Part shown: positions 53,446-64,000 of the stretch, in pieces | How positions within the stretch are numbered: the stretch's first letter is position 1 | How the letters are laid out: every line of letters starts with the position of its first letter | Source: Tribonema minus | Lineage: Eukaryota; Sar; Xanthophyceae; Tribonematales; Tribonemataceae | Assembly: GCA_017506865.1 (NCBI GenBank) | Contig: JAFCMP010000057.1 | Span: forward strand, 186,001-250,000 | Direction of reading: 5' to 3' | Length of the DNA stretch: 64,000 nt | Made by a program: the position numbers and the translations under genes | The notes under the pieces: generated by a model | Database searches by the model: none | Seen by the model: the letters and a program-made list of their open reading frames with translations, nothing else | Told to the model about the DNA's origin: nothing

Positions 53446-54192
53446 ATGGAACTGGTCGATATCCCCACTGCCATTCGCATCGATCTGGCTTCAAATATGG
53501 GCAGCGTGCTTGATGTGATACGCCTCGTGAATCCTGAAACACCCTCAAACCAGGTGCCATCTACCTTCAAGAGACTGGCAACAGAGTTGCCAGACGTGGC
53601 GTCGTCCTGCTGTCAACTCCGAATGAACCGCAATGGCAAACTCACTCCGTGCGCTGACGCACGAACGCTTGTGCAAAATGTTTGGTCGCTGCCTGGCAAG
53701 CCAGCATGCGCATTTCGACGTACTTCGGCGACGACTGTGTGCCGCATTGTTGGCGGGGATGTCAGCTTGGTCGATGAGATTGAGGGGCGGTGCCGTGCGC
53801 TGCAGGCGACAGAAGTGGGTCGTGCCGCGCGAGACTTCCTGATCGGTGACGGAGGCGTCCAAGTGTCGAGGGAGCTGCCTCCGGAGCTACAGTTGGGCAC
53901 TCGTGAGCAGCGGACTTTGTGTGTTGCAAACTGGATGCATGAGCGCAGACTGGCGCTGATCGACCATGAGAAGACTCAGCAGCTGGCTTTGATCAAGAAT
54001 GGTTTTGACCTCGTCGGCAGTTTCGGTGTCGCTGACGCGCGTGACAGGATGGCCTTCGGAGACCTGGCGCGCCGCGTTGTACAGCCCCCTGCACATGATG
54101 ACAGCGCACTCATTGTCGCACGGCCGATGAGCGAGGATGACCCAACCGTGGCGACGCCTTTGGCGCAGGTTGCACACCGAGGCCCGAAATAA
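53446..54192 (+). pseudogene. Algal/large-virus-type family gene (block B' copy), 3' end frame-broken
   Basis: Inverted duplicate of 16418-17164, differing at a handful of residues. The same downstream frame break occurs: the C-terminal piece ending in EEAIRMVTMLSR is found at 54318-54403 in another frame. Sharing the lesion means it predates the duplication. Function unknown. An intron at the break cannot be excluded, but no convincing GT-AG pair restores the frame. Confidence 0.5.
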
Positions 54193-54745
54193 GCATGCAC
54201 TGGTCGCAGCCGAGATGGGTGTCCGCATCAAGCAGGCACCGAGTGTTTGATCAGGAAGAAGGTACGGCACGGCTGCGGCTGCGGCTATCCCAAAGCGAAA
54301 TATTCCTTTTTGGGGCCAGAAATTCGCTGAGAACACATACTGGAAGCGCGACCAGGACCTCATGGAGGAGGCGATCCGTATGGTAACCATGCTGAGCCGC
54401 TGAGACACAACAAGTGCCGATTGTCGACTCTGTCAGGTTGCCTGTGCAGGGCGGGTCGTCCTGGTACGCCGCTGCCACCGCTGCTTCTGCTACTAGTCAC
54501 TAGCGTCGCCATCATGCTGCGATGTGGCCACACCTCTGTGGCAGTGATGTACCAACAGCCTGCTGCCAGCGATGTCTGCAGGCTCGCCCAGCGCTACGAC
54601 CGTGCATGTTGGTCAGCTTACGATACCAGTACCTCGTAGGGCACATCGTCAAACTTGCAAAACACCCGTGCCTTTGGCGATGTGCGCAAGATCGGACCAA
54701 ACCTCGTACGACATCCCCGCGACCCCCCCCCCCTCGGGGTACCTG

Positions 54746-54746
54746 T

Positions 54747-54818
<72 letters not shown>
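54746..54818 (+). repeat. (CAG)n tract, about 24 repeats with one CAA
   Basis: Inverted counterpart of 15763-15857. The length difference shows repeat instability after the duplication. Confidence 0.95.
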
Positions 54819-54819
<1 letters not shown>

Positions 54820-55604
54820 CTTGCCTGGCCTGTGTATAACGGTTAAGCCAGGAGCGAACAGCCAAGCAAGCGAGGATTTGTCCCAAGTTCAAGTTGCAGT
54901 TCCAGCCCCATTTCATCGCGGGGCAGCCCGTGCAGGATCTGCGCGTTTAGTTGGGCTGTCTCTCCAGCGCCTAGGAAAGTAAAGAAGCAGTCTTGCTGCA
55001 GTGCGGGAAATTGGAGACTGAACCGGACGCGGGGCAGCAACAGAGCAGCACCAGCAGCAGCAGCAGCAGCAGCACCAGCAGCAGCACCAGCAAGCAGCAC
55101 CTCCACAACCCCACACCTTGGTGGGGGGGCGCCGTGAAGCAAAAGCGGCAAGGTCTCATCTGGCGTTCTTGTGCCAGGCCCGGTAGGTGAGCCAGAAGTT
55201 CAGCGGCGTGTGACTGATGTTTCGTGGCCTACTGGGTGGAACGCACATGTGGCAGCGTTACGTTCCGGGCTGATGTGGTGCTCGTTGTAACCTTTCCGGT
55301 TCTGAGCATCATGTGCCTCACGACGTTCTGAAACAATTAGCTGAGATCAACCTCAATCCTCTTGTTTTTGTGATGGTGTACCCTGCTAAAGTTCTGCTCG
55401 CTCTTCGCCTGTTCTATTTAGAGCATGCGTGAATGTCAAGTGTTGCTATTGAGACAGCGTTGATTAGTGGTGCTGCTCCTGTTGAGTTGAGTGTCATCCT
55501 TCTGCTGCAGTCATGGATCATGCGGAGCAAGCGACGTAAGGTCATCTGCACGATAATGCGATGTCAACCTTCCTTCAATCAGGGATAGTCTATGCTACTT
55601 AGGG

Positions 55605-55958
55605 ATGCTGACCATGACACCACTTCATGCCTGCGCTTTGACAGTCATGGACGAACGCGCTGGCCGCATCGCTGACCGGCGCCGCCAGCTGGATAGCCTT
55701 CTGGAGTCAAAGAGGGGGGTCCTAACTGATGCTGGCCTCTGGGAAGATGTGGATCCGGATGACGTGCGAATGGCTCTTATCAAGCAGGGCATTATCAGTC
55801 AAGCGCGGATCGACTCTTGCACGGTGAAAGAAATGACAGATGCCGGCATCCCTCTGATGGTGGCGAAAGCGTTAAAGGGCTCAGGTGCGCAAACAGGTGC
55901 ACTGTGTTCCGTACACACTGCGTGTAGCGAATGCTCATTGTTTCTGAGCTCAACTTGA
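55605..55958 (+). CDS. Possible exon: charged helical protein segment (block B' copy)
   Basis: Inverted counterpart of 14160-14513, with a Leu/Val difference in the DDLRMAL / DDVRMAL stretch. Function unknown. It keeps the same frame in both arms, which weakly supports coding. Confidence 0.3.
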   Translation: MLTMTPLHACALTVMDERAGRIADRRRQLDSLLESKRGVLTDAGLWEDVDPDDVRMALIKQGIISQARIDSCTVKEMTDAGIPLMVAKALKGSGAQTGALCSVHTACSECSLFLSST

Positions 55959-57721
55959 GGCGGCCAGCACGCTTGAATTGAGACATTGTTGGGCTGCTGT
56001 CCAGTGACTTCGTGCGCAGCGCCTTGGCGGCCAGAGACCTGTATCACTTCAAGACCATTTAGCGCTTGACATTCGACCAGGTCGTCAATCCGGGCTTCAT
56101 GCAGGATGTGGCGGGTGTTGTCATGACCACCTTCCCCGATGCAGGTGTATGAGACATCCTAGATGTGAGGTGCAGTATATCCTGTGCGCCTTGTTCTGGT
56201 TTATGCCAGAATCATCGTTGTTCCAAGTCAAGGCAACCCTCAATGTCAATGCCATGTCCCTGTGGCTGCTACAAATCACTTTGCCTCCCTTGAAGTACAT
56301 CAGGGCCAGGCATCACTAGCGGCCACTGATGCAGGATTCTTGGTTCATGCATAGACAGCAGCTGGCAACATGTGCTTTGGATATATTTCTGGGTCATATA
56401 TAGTGTTTATCAGTAGCTTAGGGTTGCTGTTGTTTGCCAGCTTATGTTGCATATACACCAACCACACCATGCGCATCCATGGCGATCCCGTTGCCCTGCC
56501 TGCTCGTGGTGCCTTCTGCCCTGTCTTGTCTTGTCCCTCAGTTGCTGCGCTAGCCGAAGCTGGCGCTGGCAGTGGCGCTGGCGGTATCGCGGCTGCAGGT
56601 GAGATGGGTGTTGTATGCGTTGCATGCATTCTTAGGTTCCCCTGCAGATGGCGCAGTGACCGTCGTCTCTGCCCTGGAGGTCTCTGTTGGTGAGTAGCCC
56701 AATTTCAAAGAGCTGCAGCATTTTGATAGTTCACGCTCAGAAAGATGCATGCCATGCGCTCCCTCTCGCTAGCACTATGTCCCGAGTGAATGCTTGCGGT
56801 GCATATTCGCGGAGGGTGTACCAGGTTTGGTAAAAAAAACTATCTGAGGAGCGTCGTCCCTCGACCAAAACGCTTTTTGTTTTTTTGTGTTGTAGTGATG
56901 AATGTAGGCAAAGTCTTGGATGCATCGTAGCAGTTTGTGGAATCTTGATGGTTTGGTTACACATTTGTGGTCAGCTTTGCTGTTTTTCAGTTGTGAGTAT
57001 CACAGGAGTGTTGTCTGTACCCCAAACTCTTTTGCCGCTGTAGAAACTGAAGTGACGATTCATGTGTTCAGTATTTCAGTTTGTGAAACGAAGAGCAGAA
57101 TGTGGGTTCAGTGGTTGAGTTTGTAAAATGAGAAGCGGACAAGACAACAAACTACCAGTAACTGGTGAGGTAGGCTTAGTGTCGGGTTCCCGCATCAGTC
57201 CCATTCCATACCCAATGCATCGACATCACATAACAGTCAGCGCCAGCCTAAGTTTAACACCAAACCTTTCTTATTGGTGGCCTGCAAACATGGCATCGAG
57301 GACCGGCAGAAATTCTGGCGAGCGTTGTACCTCACTCAAAACGCTTTGCTACGGAAAGAGGTTTTGCCAATTTCTGTGTCTTGCTCAGCGAGCGAGGGTG
57401 TCACCTGTGTCCTGGAGGCCTTGTTTTGTGGGCAGCGTAAATTCAAAGGGGACACCTGGTGCAGTATGGTGCACGTTCGAGAAAATGTATACCATGCGCT
57501 CGCTTGCCATCACTTTGTCCTGAGTGAACGGTTGATGCAACCGCGGATTACCAGTAATGACGCCCCATTTGGAAAGTGTTATGGATGTCCGTGTGCCAGC
57601 TGCACAATGTTGGCTGGAGATGTTTCGGAGGGTTCTTGTCTTTCTGCTGTCATAGCGCCCCCTGACACCTCACATGCATCCATTCTATGTGTATTTGCTT
57701 GCTACTCGATCCAGGCGACAG

Positions 57722-58140
57722 TGCGATTGCAGCTCTGAGCGCTCAGCTGAATGATGTGAAGCACGAAGTGAGCGCCCAGCTGAGCGCCCAGCTGAATGAT
57801 GTGAAGCACGAAGTGGCAGAGGTAAAGCGTGAGTTCAAGCGGTATAAGGGGGCTACGACTACTACGACTACCCATGCAGACATCGGCAAAGCTCTACTGG
57901 ACACCAGCCGTGTCTGCGATTTTGCTGAGGTACTACCTGACATGGGTGAACTCAAGCTTTCAGAATTGGTGCAAGCTGCACTTCCGCACGTGGCGGACTG
58001 GGGATCTGCGACCGAAGAGAAGGAACTGCAGGTGCGGCCTGGTGCGATCTTCACCGGCATCAAGCACCATGCTAGGGGCAATGATCTCATTCTCTTCCTG
58101 TGGTCCAACGACATTCTGCGGGCCGCAGCGGCAACAGCAG
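57722..58140 (+). CDS. Possible host exon(s): coiled coil plus conserved segment, upstream part of a kinase-like gene
   Basis: The plus-strand frame starts with a tandemly duplicated coiled-coil motif (AQLNDVKHEV twice) and continues through DIGKALLDTSRVCDFAEVLP and QVRPGAIFTGIKHHARGNDL. The second part looks like conserved protein, not chance sequence. It may be the N-terminal region of the multi-exon gene whose kinase exons lie at 61.7-64 kb; this link is inferred. Exon ends are not fixed. Confidence 0.4.
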
Positions 58141-58299
58141 CACCACATACGCATCTGATTCAAAGTTGTCGGTCCGCAACAACAACACTGAGCTGGAGGT
58201 GTAGAATTGTTTGGGGGTTCATGCCTTGGGTTACGTTGACAGAAATTTTGTTGGGGCTGGAAGAACGCGTGTCTGTTTGCGTGTGTGTGTAGGAGAGGG

Positions 58300-60800
58300 G
58301 GGTGAAGTTGGAGGGGGCATTGGGCATGTGGTCACTGAACGAGTACACAACATGGTCAATTTGCCGTCTTCTTCCTTATTTAATCAGTATGTATAGTCGG
58401 ATTGTGTAGTATACATTACCCTCACTTTGAAACCTAGGGTCAGAATACTATTTATTGCCCTCGTTAATTTAATTTGAGGGATGCTACGAAGTGTTCGTCC
58501 TGTTGATCTGGGGTTGTCGATTACGGATATCATATAGGTACATATGGAAAACGACGCCAAAATACATATTTCTACCAGTAAATGAAATCTCATGTTACAA
58601 CACAGTTTTTGCCAACCCTATTCGGTTTCGTGTGCTATTTCCTCGTTTTCTTGTGTGTAATTACTTGAAAAGCGGCTCGCATTCTACTCGACCATCGCTG
58701 CAAATCTTTCCTGAAAACTGTGGTTTTTCAATTCAGATAGTGATTGCTACTATTACCTGGTTGAGAATTTCTTATTTTTGCTTATTTGACAATGTCTGAT
58801 CTAGCCTCTAGCTGCCAGAAGCACAAGACCACCGCTGCTGCTGCCGCTGCAGCAGCACGGCTGACTTGCATGTTACAGTATCAGGCTTCATCACCTCGAC
58901 AGCCTCGCTTTGTCTGAATGACTCGTCCTGACGCCAGCTATCGTCACCCTGACACCATTGGCCTGCATAGTCCAACAGCTCCACTGTAGCCCGCTGCTGC
59001 ATGCATACTCTCGTCAAAAACCTATGGTATCGAAAATGGCATCTGTCCTCGCCACACCGAACCATCCGGTTTCGTCCAAAATCCGAAGCAAATGGTGTGG
59101 TCATTGTGCTCTTACAGCCAACACGATTCCTGATGGCTTCAAGATAGCTTGGCCACTTCACACGAACCTAGATTGGGTTTTCCTGTTCCTTTTAAGTTGC
59201 TGCAATGAAGACTTGGCTTCACTCCTGCGCAAGTGCTCATTCCCCGTGATCCCTGCTCGCTCTGGTGACCTAGGCGATGTTCTTTGACGCATGCAAAGCC
59301 ATGCTGCTTGTCATCAAAAGCCAGCTGACAGCTCTGGACACGCACAAGAGCAACTACTACAAGCATCCGACTGCAAAGATCGATGTGGCCCTGTCCTTAT
59401 GTCCACAGGTAAGGATACAGTGTGCAAGCTTTGCTAGCATCTGTTTGCACTGCAACACAGCCAACGTCGTTTACTGCTGGACTGCATCTCTGTTCTGTAA
59501 GTTGAACGTTGCGAGCGCACCTATTGCCGCCTGCTCGGTCAAGTATAGGCAGGCACTGCGCTCAAGTTACCTGAACGCCCCCCCCCCAGTGCGCTAGTAC
59601 CCACTGCAGGGCGTCACTTCTGTTTACGTTAGTGCCTCATGCTGGAGCAAGTGCTCTCTGTCTACTCAAAACCACAAAACCTGTTCCCTGCCGCACAATG
59701 CGGCAACAGTGTGGAGGGGGACGGGAAAGAATGGCAGATTTGCACAGGCCCTTGCTTGTGGTGCATCAATACGGTATGCAAGTGTGAGGAAATGGTGACG
59801 CTCCTGTACTCAGCCTGAACTGCACCTATGGCCTATGTGTTGCCGAAGTTGGTGACAGCAGCGATACCAATGAGAGCATTCACAGAACATATCTTTCTAC
59901 TTTGTATGCTGTACGTTGTGTTTTGTTAGTATATCAGCAAGAATACACTCCCGCGAGCATCTCTATGCCATTCATGAGGCAGTGCGTTGAAGTTGTGATG
60001 AGTGCTGGGTGTCATCTGCCAACGTCATCAAGTCCAAACGCAAGTGCTAGAGGGGAGCAGCATCAATCAACTGCACTGTAGCCTTTTGCCATGATTGGTG
60101 TCCCCTCATGCTGACCATTGCACAAGCGAGTGCTCGAATGCTGATCTTGTTGCTATTGATTGCATCTCTGTCAGGCTCTGTGGGCATCGCACGGGGCTCC
60201 TGCTGAGCTGAAAACAACCTTTCTGGCTAGCTCCAAGTATACCACTGCTGTGGGGCAGGTGATTGCATGCAGCTAACAACTGCAAACTCAAACGCAGGCA
60301 TTAAATCATCAGTTCTGATGTCTACTAAGACAACCTCATTGCAGTCGAATAGACTAAGTCTAGACAGGTCAGGCCTACGCGTTTTGCTTTTGATGCAACT
60401 ACGGGCTTGGGTGCTGCTGCTGCCGCTGCTGCTGTAGCGCTGTGTGTTAGCAGCTGCCTGACCGCTGTAGCCCGTTCCATCTTTGACTGCAATGCAATTG
60501 CCTACTGTGGCACTGCATCCCATATAGGCCTCCATGAGTGCGCTTTCAGCAATGGAGGCAGGCAACGTTGTCACAATGGCCGCCATGCTGCAGCAGGCAT
60601 ATGTGTCGAGCATACCATTGGTCGGCTTGCATGCCAACACATCTGTTCAGACTATAGTAAGGCCTCAGAGGTGACAGCGTCATGTATCTGATCAGGGTCC
60701 AGCTACGCCAACAGGGTTGGGGTTTTAAGGTCAAAGTTACAGTCTAGCCTTGTCAGGATTGGGGTTTTAAGGTCAAAGTTGCAGTCTAGCCTTGTCAGGA
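58300..60800. other. Host interval without a supported gene
   Basis: AT-richer DNA with no convincing exon. Positions 60714-60800 hold two tandem copies of a unit of about 46 bp (gggttttaaggtcaaagtt-containing). It may be intronic. Confidence 0.5.
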
Positions 60801-61260
60801 TAGCAAGCATACAATGACACTGCAAACAAAGACGTCTACGACCTGGAGAACATGTGGCTGTCCCTTATGTAGCTTAAACGGATGTGTAAAAGTTCATTGC
60901 ACGTGCTCTGTGGCATATGAGGTGCTATATTTCTGCTCTGACTGCAGCGAACCTAGGATGTGCCAAGATCAATATGTTGGTGCGCCTGTCATTTCATCTC
61001 TGGTTAGAAGACATTGGTGCACACGTTTTCATGTTCGTGTGTGTCCTGGCTCTGCCTTTCGTCATTGTCATCACCGCGCTGACTTCATCTCATTTCAGCC
61101 AGTATTCCAATGCTATGTTCCACTGATTGCTGCTCATAATGTGCTTCTCGTGGCGCATGTGCCGTGTATACAACCCACATCGTTCTCAGCAGCGCTTTGC
61201 TATACCAAATATCACCATATCCGATCTCCATGCTGGCAGGGTCGTAACACGTTTTCAAAG

Positions 61261-61410
61261 GTGCTGGAGAAGCAGCCAGGCAGGCTATTCATGCTTGTTT
61301 TGCTGCTGGCCAAAGCGCAAATTGAAGTCTGGCGTATGAAGAAAGGCGATGTGGCGGTGAGGACTGGTGTGCGAGACTTTGCATGGGCGGCAGACAACAC
61401 GGGTTTTCAG
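61261..61410 (+). CDS. Possible host exon, kinase-associated N-terminal domain
   Basis: The frame reads through GRLFMLVLLLAKAQIEVWRM and GVRDFAWAADNTGFQ, ending at a good donor (tttcag|gtgacc). The pattern (aromatic-rich strand, then a tryptophan and charged turn) resembles the region before the catalytic domain in FunK1-like kinases, but this assignment is tentative. The 5' edge is uncertain. Confidence 0.4.
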
Positions 61411-61666
61411 GTGACCATTGTTTTCGCCTGAGGCAGCACCTGGTCAAGCAACATTCGCATTTATTGCTGTCAAGCCATGCTGCTGTTATCATCCCTATAG
61501 CAGTGCCATTGCAGGCCAGTAGCATGACCACTGTCTGGTGTTGTTGCATGAAACAGGCTTATTCAAAGATTCTTTATCGCACAATTGCACTGGTGCCTCA
61601 AATGCTGTCATTGCCAACATTAACCTCGCCGTACCATTTTCTGCTCCTCTCTATTGTCGTTACAGC

Positions 61667-64000
61667 TACTGGCAGCATTCATGAGTGCAACTCCTGATCA
61701 ACTGGGGTACAACACGTCCTCCATACCCACGGAGTTGAGCATCGAGGGCGGGCAAACAGTCATGAAGTTTGTCCCAATCGCGTACATTCAGAGGAGTCAT
61801 GCACAAACCACGTCCGTGTTTCAGGCAAACCTGAGCGTTGGCAGGCGCCGCTTTGAACCTGTGGCGGTCAAGGTGGCGCCAGCGGCGCACGTGGACCGTG
61901 AGGTGCGCATCATGCCAATTGCGGTGATGGGCTGGAAGAGCTGTGTCAATTGGCTCAAGTGAGGCTTCCCCTATCATAATGAAGATGCTCAAGTAACAGA
62001 AAAGGTGTAGGTTTGTGGTGAGGCACCAGCAATCTTGTTATTGCCAGTCACTGTTGAGCACCCAAGGCTAACGGAAGCGGTGGCATTGTACAACATTATC
62101 TCTAAATGTTTGTCAATATTTGGATTGTGAGTTTTACTACTATGTGTACTGCATGGTGCTATTCATTATTGGGAGCTGCTGCCGATAAGCAAAATGCAGG
62201 GCATGAGGCCAATGCTTTAAGTTTCAGGGTTGCAGCCACAAGGCACTATAGGTGTTGGCTGTTTCATGTGATAGCAGCCATATTAGTGCACCTGGGAGGT
62301 GCATCCTGTTGACAGCATGAGCAGTCAACTTCCTAGGTACTAGGTCTGCTGAATGAGTCTAGCGCTCCAGGTCCCAATTCCTGCTGTCCAGAGCATATAG
62401 TGTATGTTGCTGCCCCATTCTGAGATGGCAAAGGAATATACCGTGAATGCTGGCGTTTAATTCAATGAGTGCCATGAGCAATACTGATTGCATGTACATG
62501 CTTTCATGTAAGCAATAAAAGTGTTGAACAACGCAATAGCAAGTGCCGCCACACTGTACAGTGTGCAGTGGTGATAATGCACATGCACTGCAGCAACAGG
62601 CTTGGGCGTGTTTGCCATAAAATACGGGAAGTTTGAGCATCCAGTGTATCATTTCTGGTCACAGGCATACTCCTCCTTTGTTTATCATCGCAACCCAATC
62701 TTGTGGCTGCTATTTCTGTTATGAAGCTGGCCTGTTTGCACACTTACTTTTGGGCAAGTTGAAAGAGCGTCCTTCAAGTTGCTGGTCCAGACGCATCAGT
62801 ATAACCCAGCCTAACAATGCTAATTCACACCTGAAGGTTGTTTTTCTGCGCCTGGCTTGTACTTCCTGCATTGCACAAGCTTGCTGCAGCGTTGCGCAGA
62901 TGTAAGCGCAGCTGCTGAGCGGAAGTGAGACCTTAAGAACGCTTCAAACTTTGCGGCGGCAGCTGTGGCGAGTCCTATGCCAATGCAACAAGCGCAGCGC
63001 CTGTCGGACATGTACCCTTACAACAGCCAGCCATTGCATGGCTCACAGATTTCTAAAGCTAGAGCCGATGTTGAGCCTCCCAGCAGCTTCACACGAGCGT
63101 GCAAGTGCAATCATCACATGTCAAGGTGATGACCGTCACTGCTGTTGGGCGGAGTGGCAGAGTTTCTAGTGCAATTGGTCTAGAGCGCATCCATGTGGCA
63201 GTACTAGAGCGTTTGCTATGTGCTATGCGTCCTGGCGCGCACTGCATACGCACCACTCCATGCTTGGCAATGTGGTGCTCCCATCGTGGCTCTGATTGTG
63301 CTGTTGTTACATGCATGTTGGGAAAACTATTACTGAAGTTTATGACCAAGCATTCGGCACGAGTCCTGTTTACCCCACGTCATCAAGCGCGGATTTCTTG
63401 CGCACAGACTGTGACAGCGGAAATCGGCAAGCAACAAAGTTGTTTACGAACAGGTTGGATCTTGGCCTCTGGGATTTCTGGAAAAGTATTGTTGGGAATG
63501 ATGTACTTTGCAATGCTGTCACGGAGCTCGACAACAACATCATTGCAGCTGCTCTACTCTTGTCTTGAGTTTGCTGTCTGACATCGGATTCAAGTTACAG
63601 CAACATGTCGACTGTGGGGCAGCGTAGCATTTTGCGATTGGTTCGCTAGCATCTAAGAGAGCAAGCACTGTGTTTCTGCGTTTTGACATTTGGCCATAAG
63701 TGTAAATACGCCATGCAGCCATGTTTGTGTCAGCTGTACTCTTTGCTATGTGAGTTAAACGCAGTTGGCCCACCAACAGTCTCAGAAATTGCTCTGCCTG
63801 CCATGCGGGCCTCTTGCTAATTGTACTCATGCCCGTGCCCATTGTACTTAATGCGATTGCCTGGACGACAGGTCAAGATCATCAAGAAGCTGAACGAGCA
63901 CAGCATCGCTCATGTACCGGACTGGATTGCGTCTGGCAGCATGCTGGAGGAGCCTTCTCTGTCGTACATGGTCATGAAGCCCCTTGGCCAGCACATCAGC
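61667..64000 (+). CDS. Protein kinase-like gene, two recognised exons (61667-61902 and 63872-64000+)
   Basis: The exon at 61667-61902 follows a pyrimidine-rich acceptor (ctattgtcgttacag) and ends at gaccgtgag|gtgcgc. It carries a nucleotide-binding-lobe segment with the invariant Lys in PVAVKV and an alpha-C-type Glu (HVDRE). The exon at 63872 follows ctggacgacag and continues in frame with VKIIKKLNEHSIAHVPDWIA and a hinge-like SYMVMKPLGQHI, running off the window. Joined, they give kinase subdomains II-V in order. The intervening 1.97 kb is long for this genome and may hide further exons; an open stretch at 63296-63568 could be another gene. A Ser/Thr kinase of FunK1- or casein-kinase-like type is possible. 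Confidence 0.55.
63296..63568 (+). CDS. Possible exon of unknown function
   Basis: A 90-codon frame with protein-like composition (TITEVYDQAFGTSPVYPTSS, RLDLGLWDFWKSIVGNDVL) and no recognised domain. It lies inside the long gap between the two kinase exons on the same strand. It might belong to the same transcript, but no splice sites joining it are convincing. Confidence 0.3.
   Translation: MCCCYMHVGKTITEVYDQAFGTSPVYPTSSSADFLRTDCDSGNRQATKLFTNRLDLGLWDFWKSIVGNDVLCNAVTELDNNIIAAALLLS

Larger units (their letters stand above)
53062..57508 (-). repeat. Block B' (inverted copy of B) with the unoccupied PLV site at its left edge
   Basis: Inverted counterpart of 12634-18000. The C'/B' junction at 53062-53067 reads GCTAGC, uninterrupted, exactly where the B/C junction carries the PLV. 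The right edge, near 57508, passes directly into unique host sequence, so this copy is likely in the ancestral context. Confidence 0.85.

Noticed and set aside
3540..57508. Inverted arms as a chimeric foldback read artefact
   Set aside because: The arms differ by substitutions, indels, MITE insertions and repeat length, and their order is not a simple palindrome; a read-level artefact would give exact mirror copies. Haplotype mis-assembly remains possible.
58808..59161. Minus-strand frame of 117 codons
   Set aside because: No motif, atypical composition, and located where the plus-strand host gene is expected to be intronic.

Overview
The window reads as nuclear DNA of a eukaryote, most likely a unicellular alga (the exact lineage cannot be fixed from sequence alone). 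The evidence is a multi-exon NBP35/NUBP1 gene with GT-AG introns, a kinase-like multi-exon gene, MITEs, trinucleotide repeats and satellites. Inserted in it is a nearly complete Polinton-like virus (PLV) provirus. There are no bacterial-type operons, tRNA, rRNA or CRISPR arrays.

Layout. 1-3.5 kb: 5' part of a host NBP35 gene (minus strand) and non-coding DNA. 3.5-18.0 kb and 39.7-57.5 kb: repeat-rich host DNA arranged as a rearranged inverted segmental duplication, in the order A - B - [PLV] - C - A' - C' - B', where primed blocks are inverted copies judged about 99% identical by eye. A/A' carry two satellite families. B/B' carry a (CTG)n/(CAG)n tract and a decayed gene of an algal/large-virus-type family. 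C/C' carry MITEs. 57.5-64 kb: unique host DNA with exons of a probable protein kinase gene (plus strand).

The PLV occupies 18001-39661 (21,661 bp). It starts with TG and ends with CA, is flanked by a 5-bp target duplication (GTTAG/GCTAG), and has 736/737-bp terminal inverted repeats (TIRs). The outermost 30 bp of each TIR is a perfect palindrome. The unoccupied site is preserved in the inverted copy at 53062-53067. Left module: tyrosine recombinase with protelomerase-like features, a 96-aa protein, an ankyrin protein, a DUF5710 protein, and a family-A polymerase/SF2 helicase fusion. Right module: rve integrase (D,D35E), two small or fibre-like virion proteins, a basic 520-aa protein, FtsK/HerA packaging ATPase, minor capsid protein, a small pVI-like protein, double-jelly-roll major capsid protein and a 135-aa protein. 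Between the modules lie a third, truncated TIR-like module (25.7-26.0 kb), about 3.5 kb of non-viral-looking DNA, and a fragment of a second helicase gene. Together these suggest a composite or recombinant provirus.

Most notable: (1) terminal palindromes plus a protelomerase-like recombinase, suggesting hairpin-ended viral DNA, alongside a conventional integrase whose product is visible; (2) two spliceosomal-type introns in the major capsid gene; (3) several stops, frameshifts and a 90-bp exact duplication in a provirus whose TIRs differ by only about 1%; (4) the empty site and MITE presence/absence differences between duplicated arms, which order the events. Identity and composition statements are by eye.
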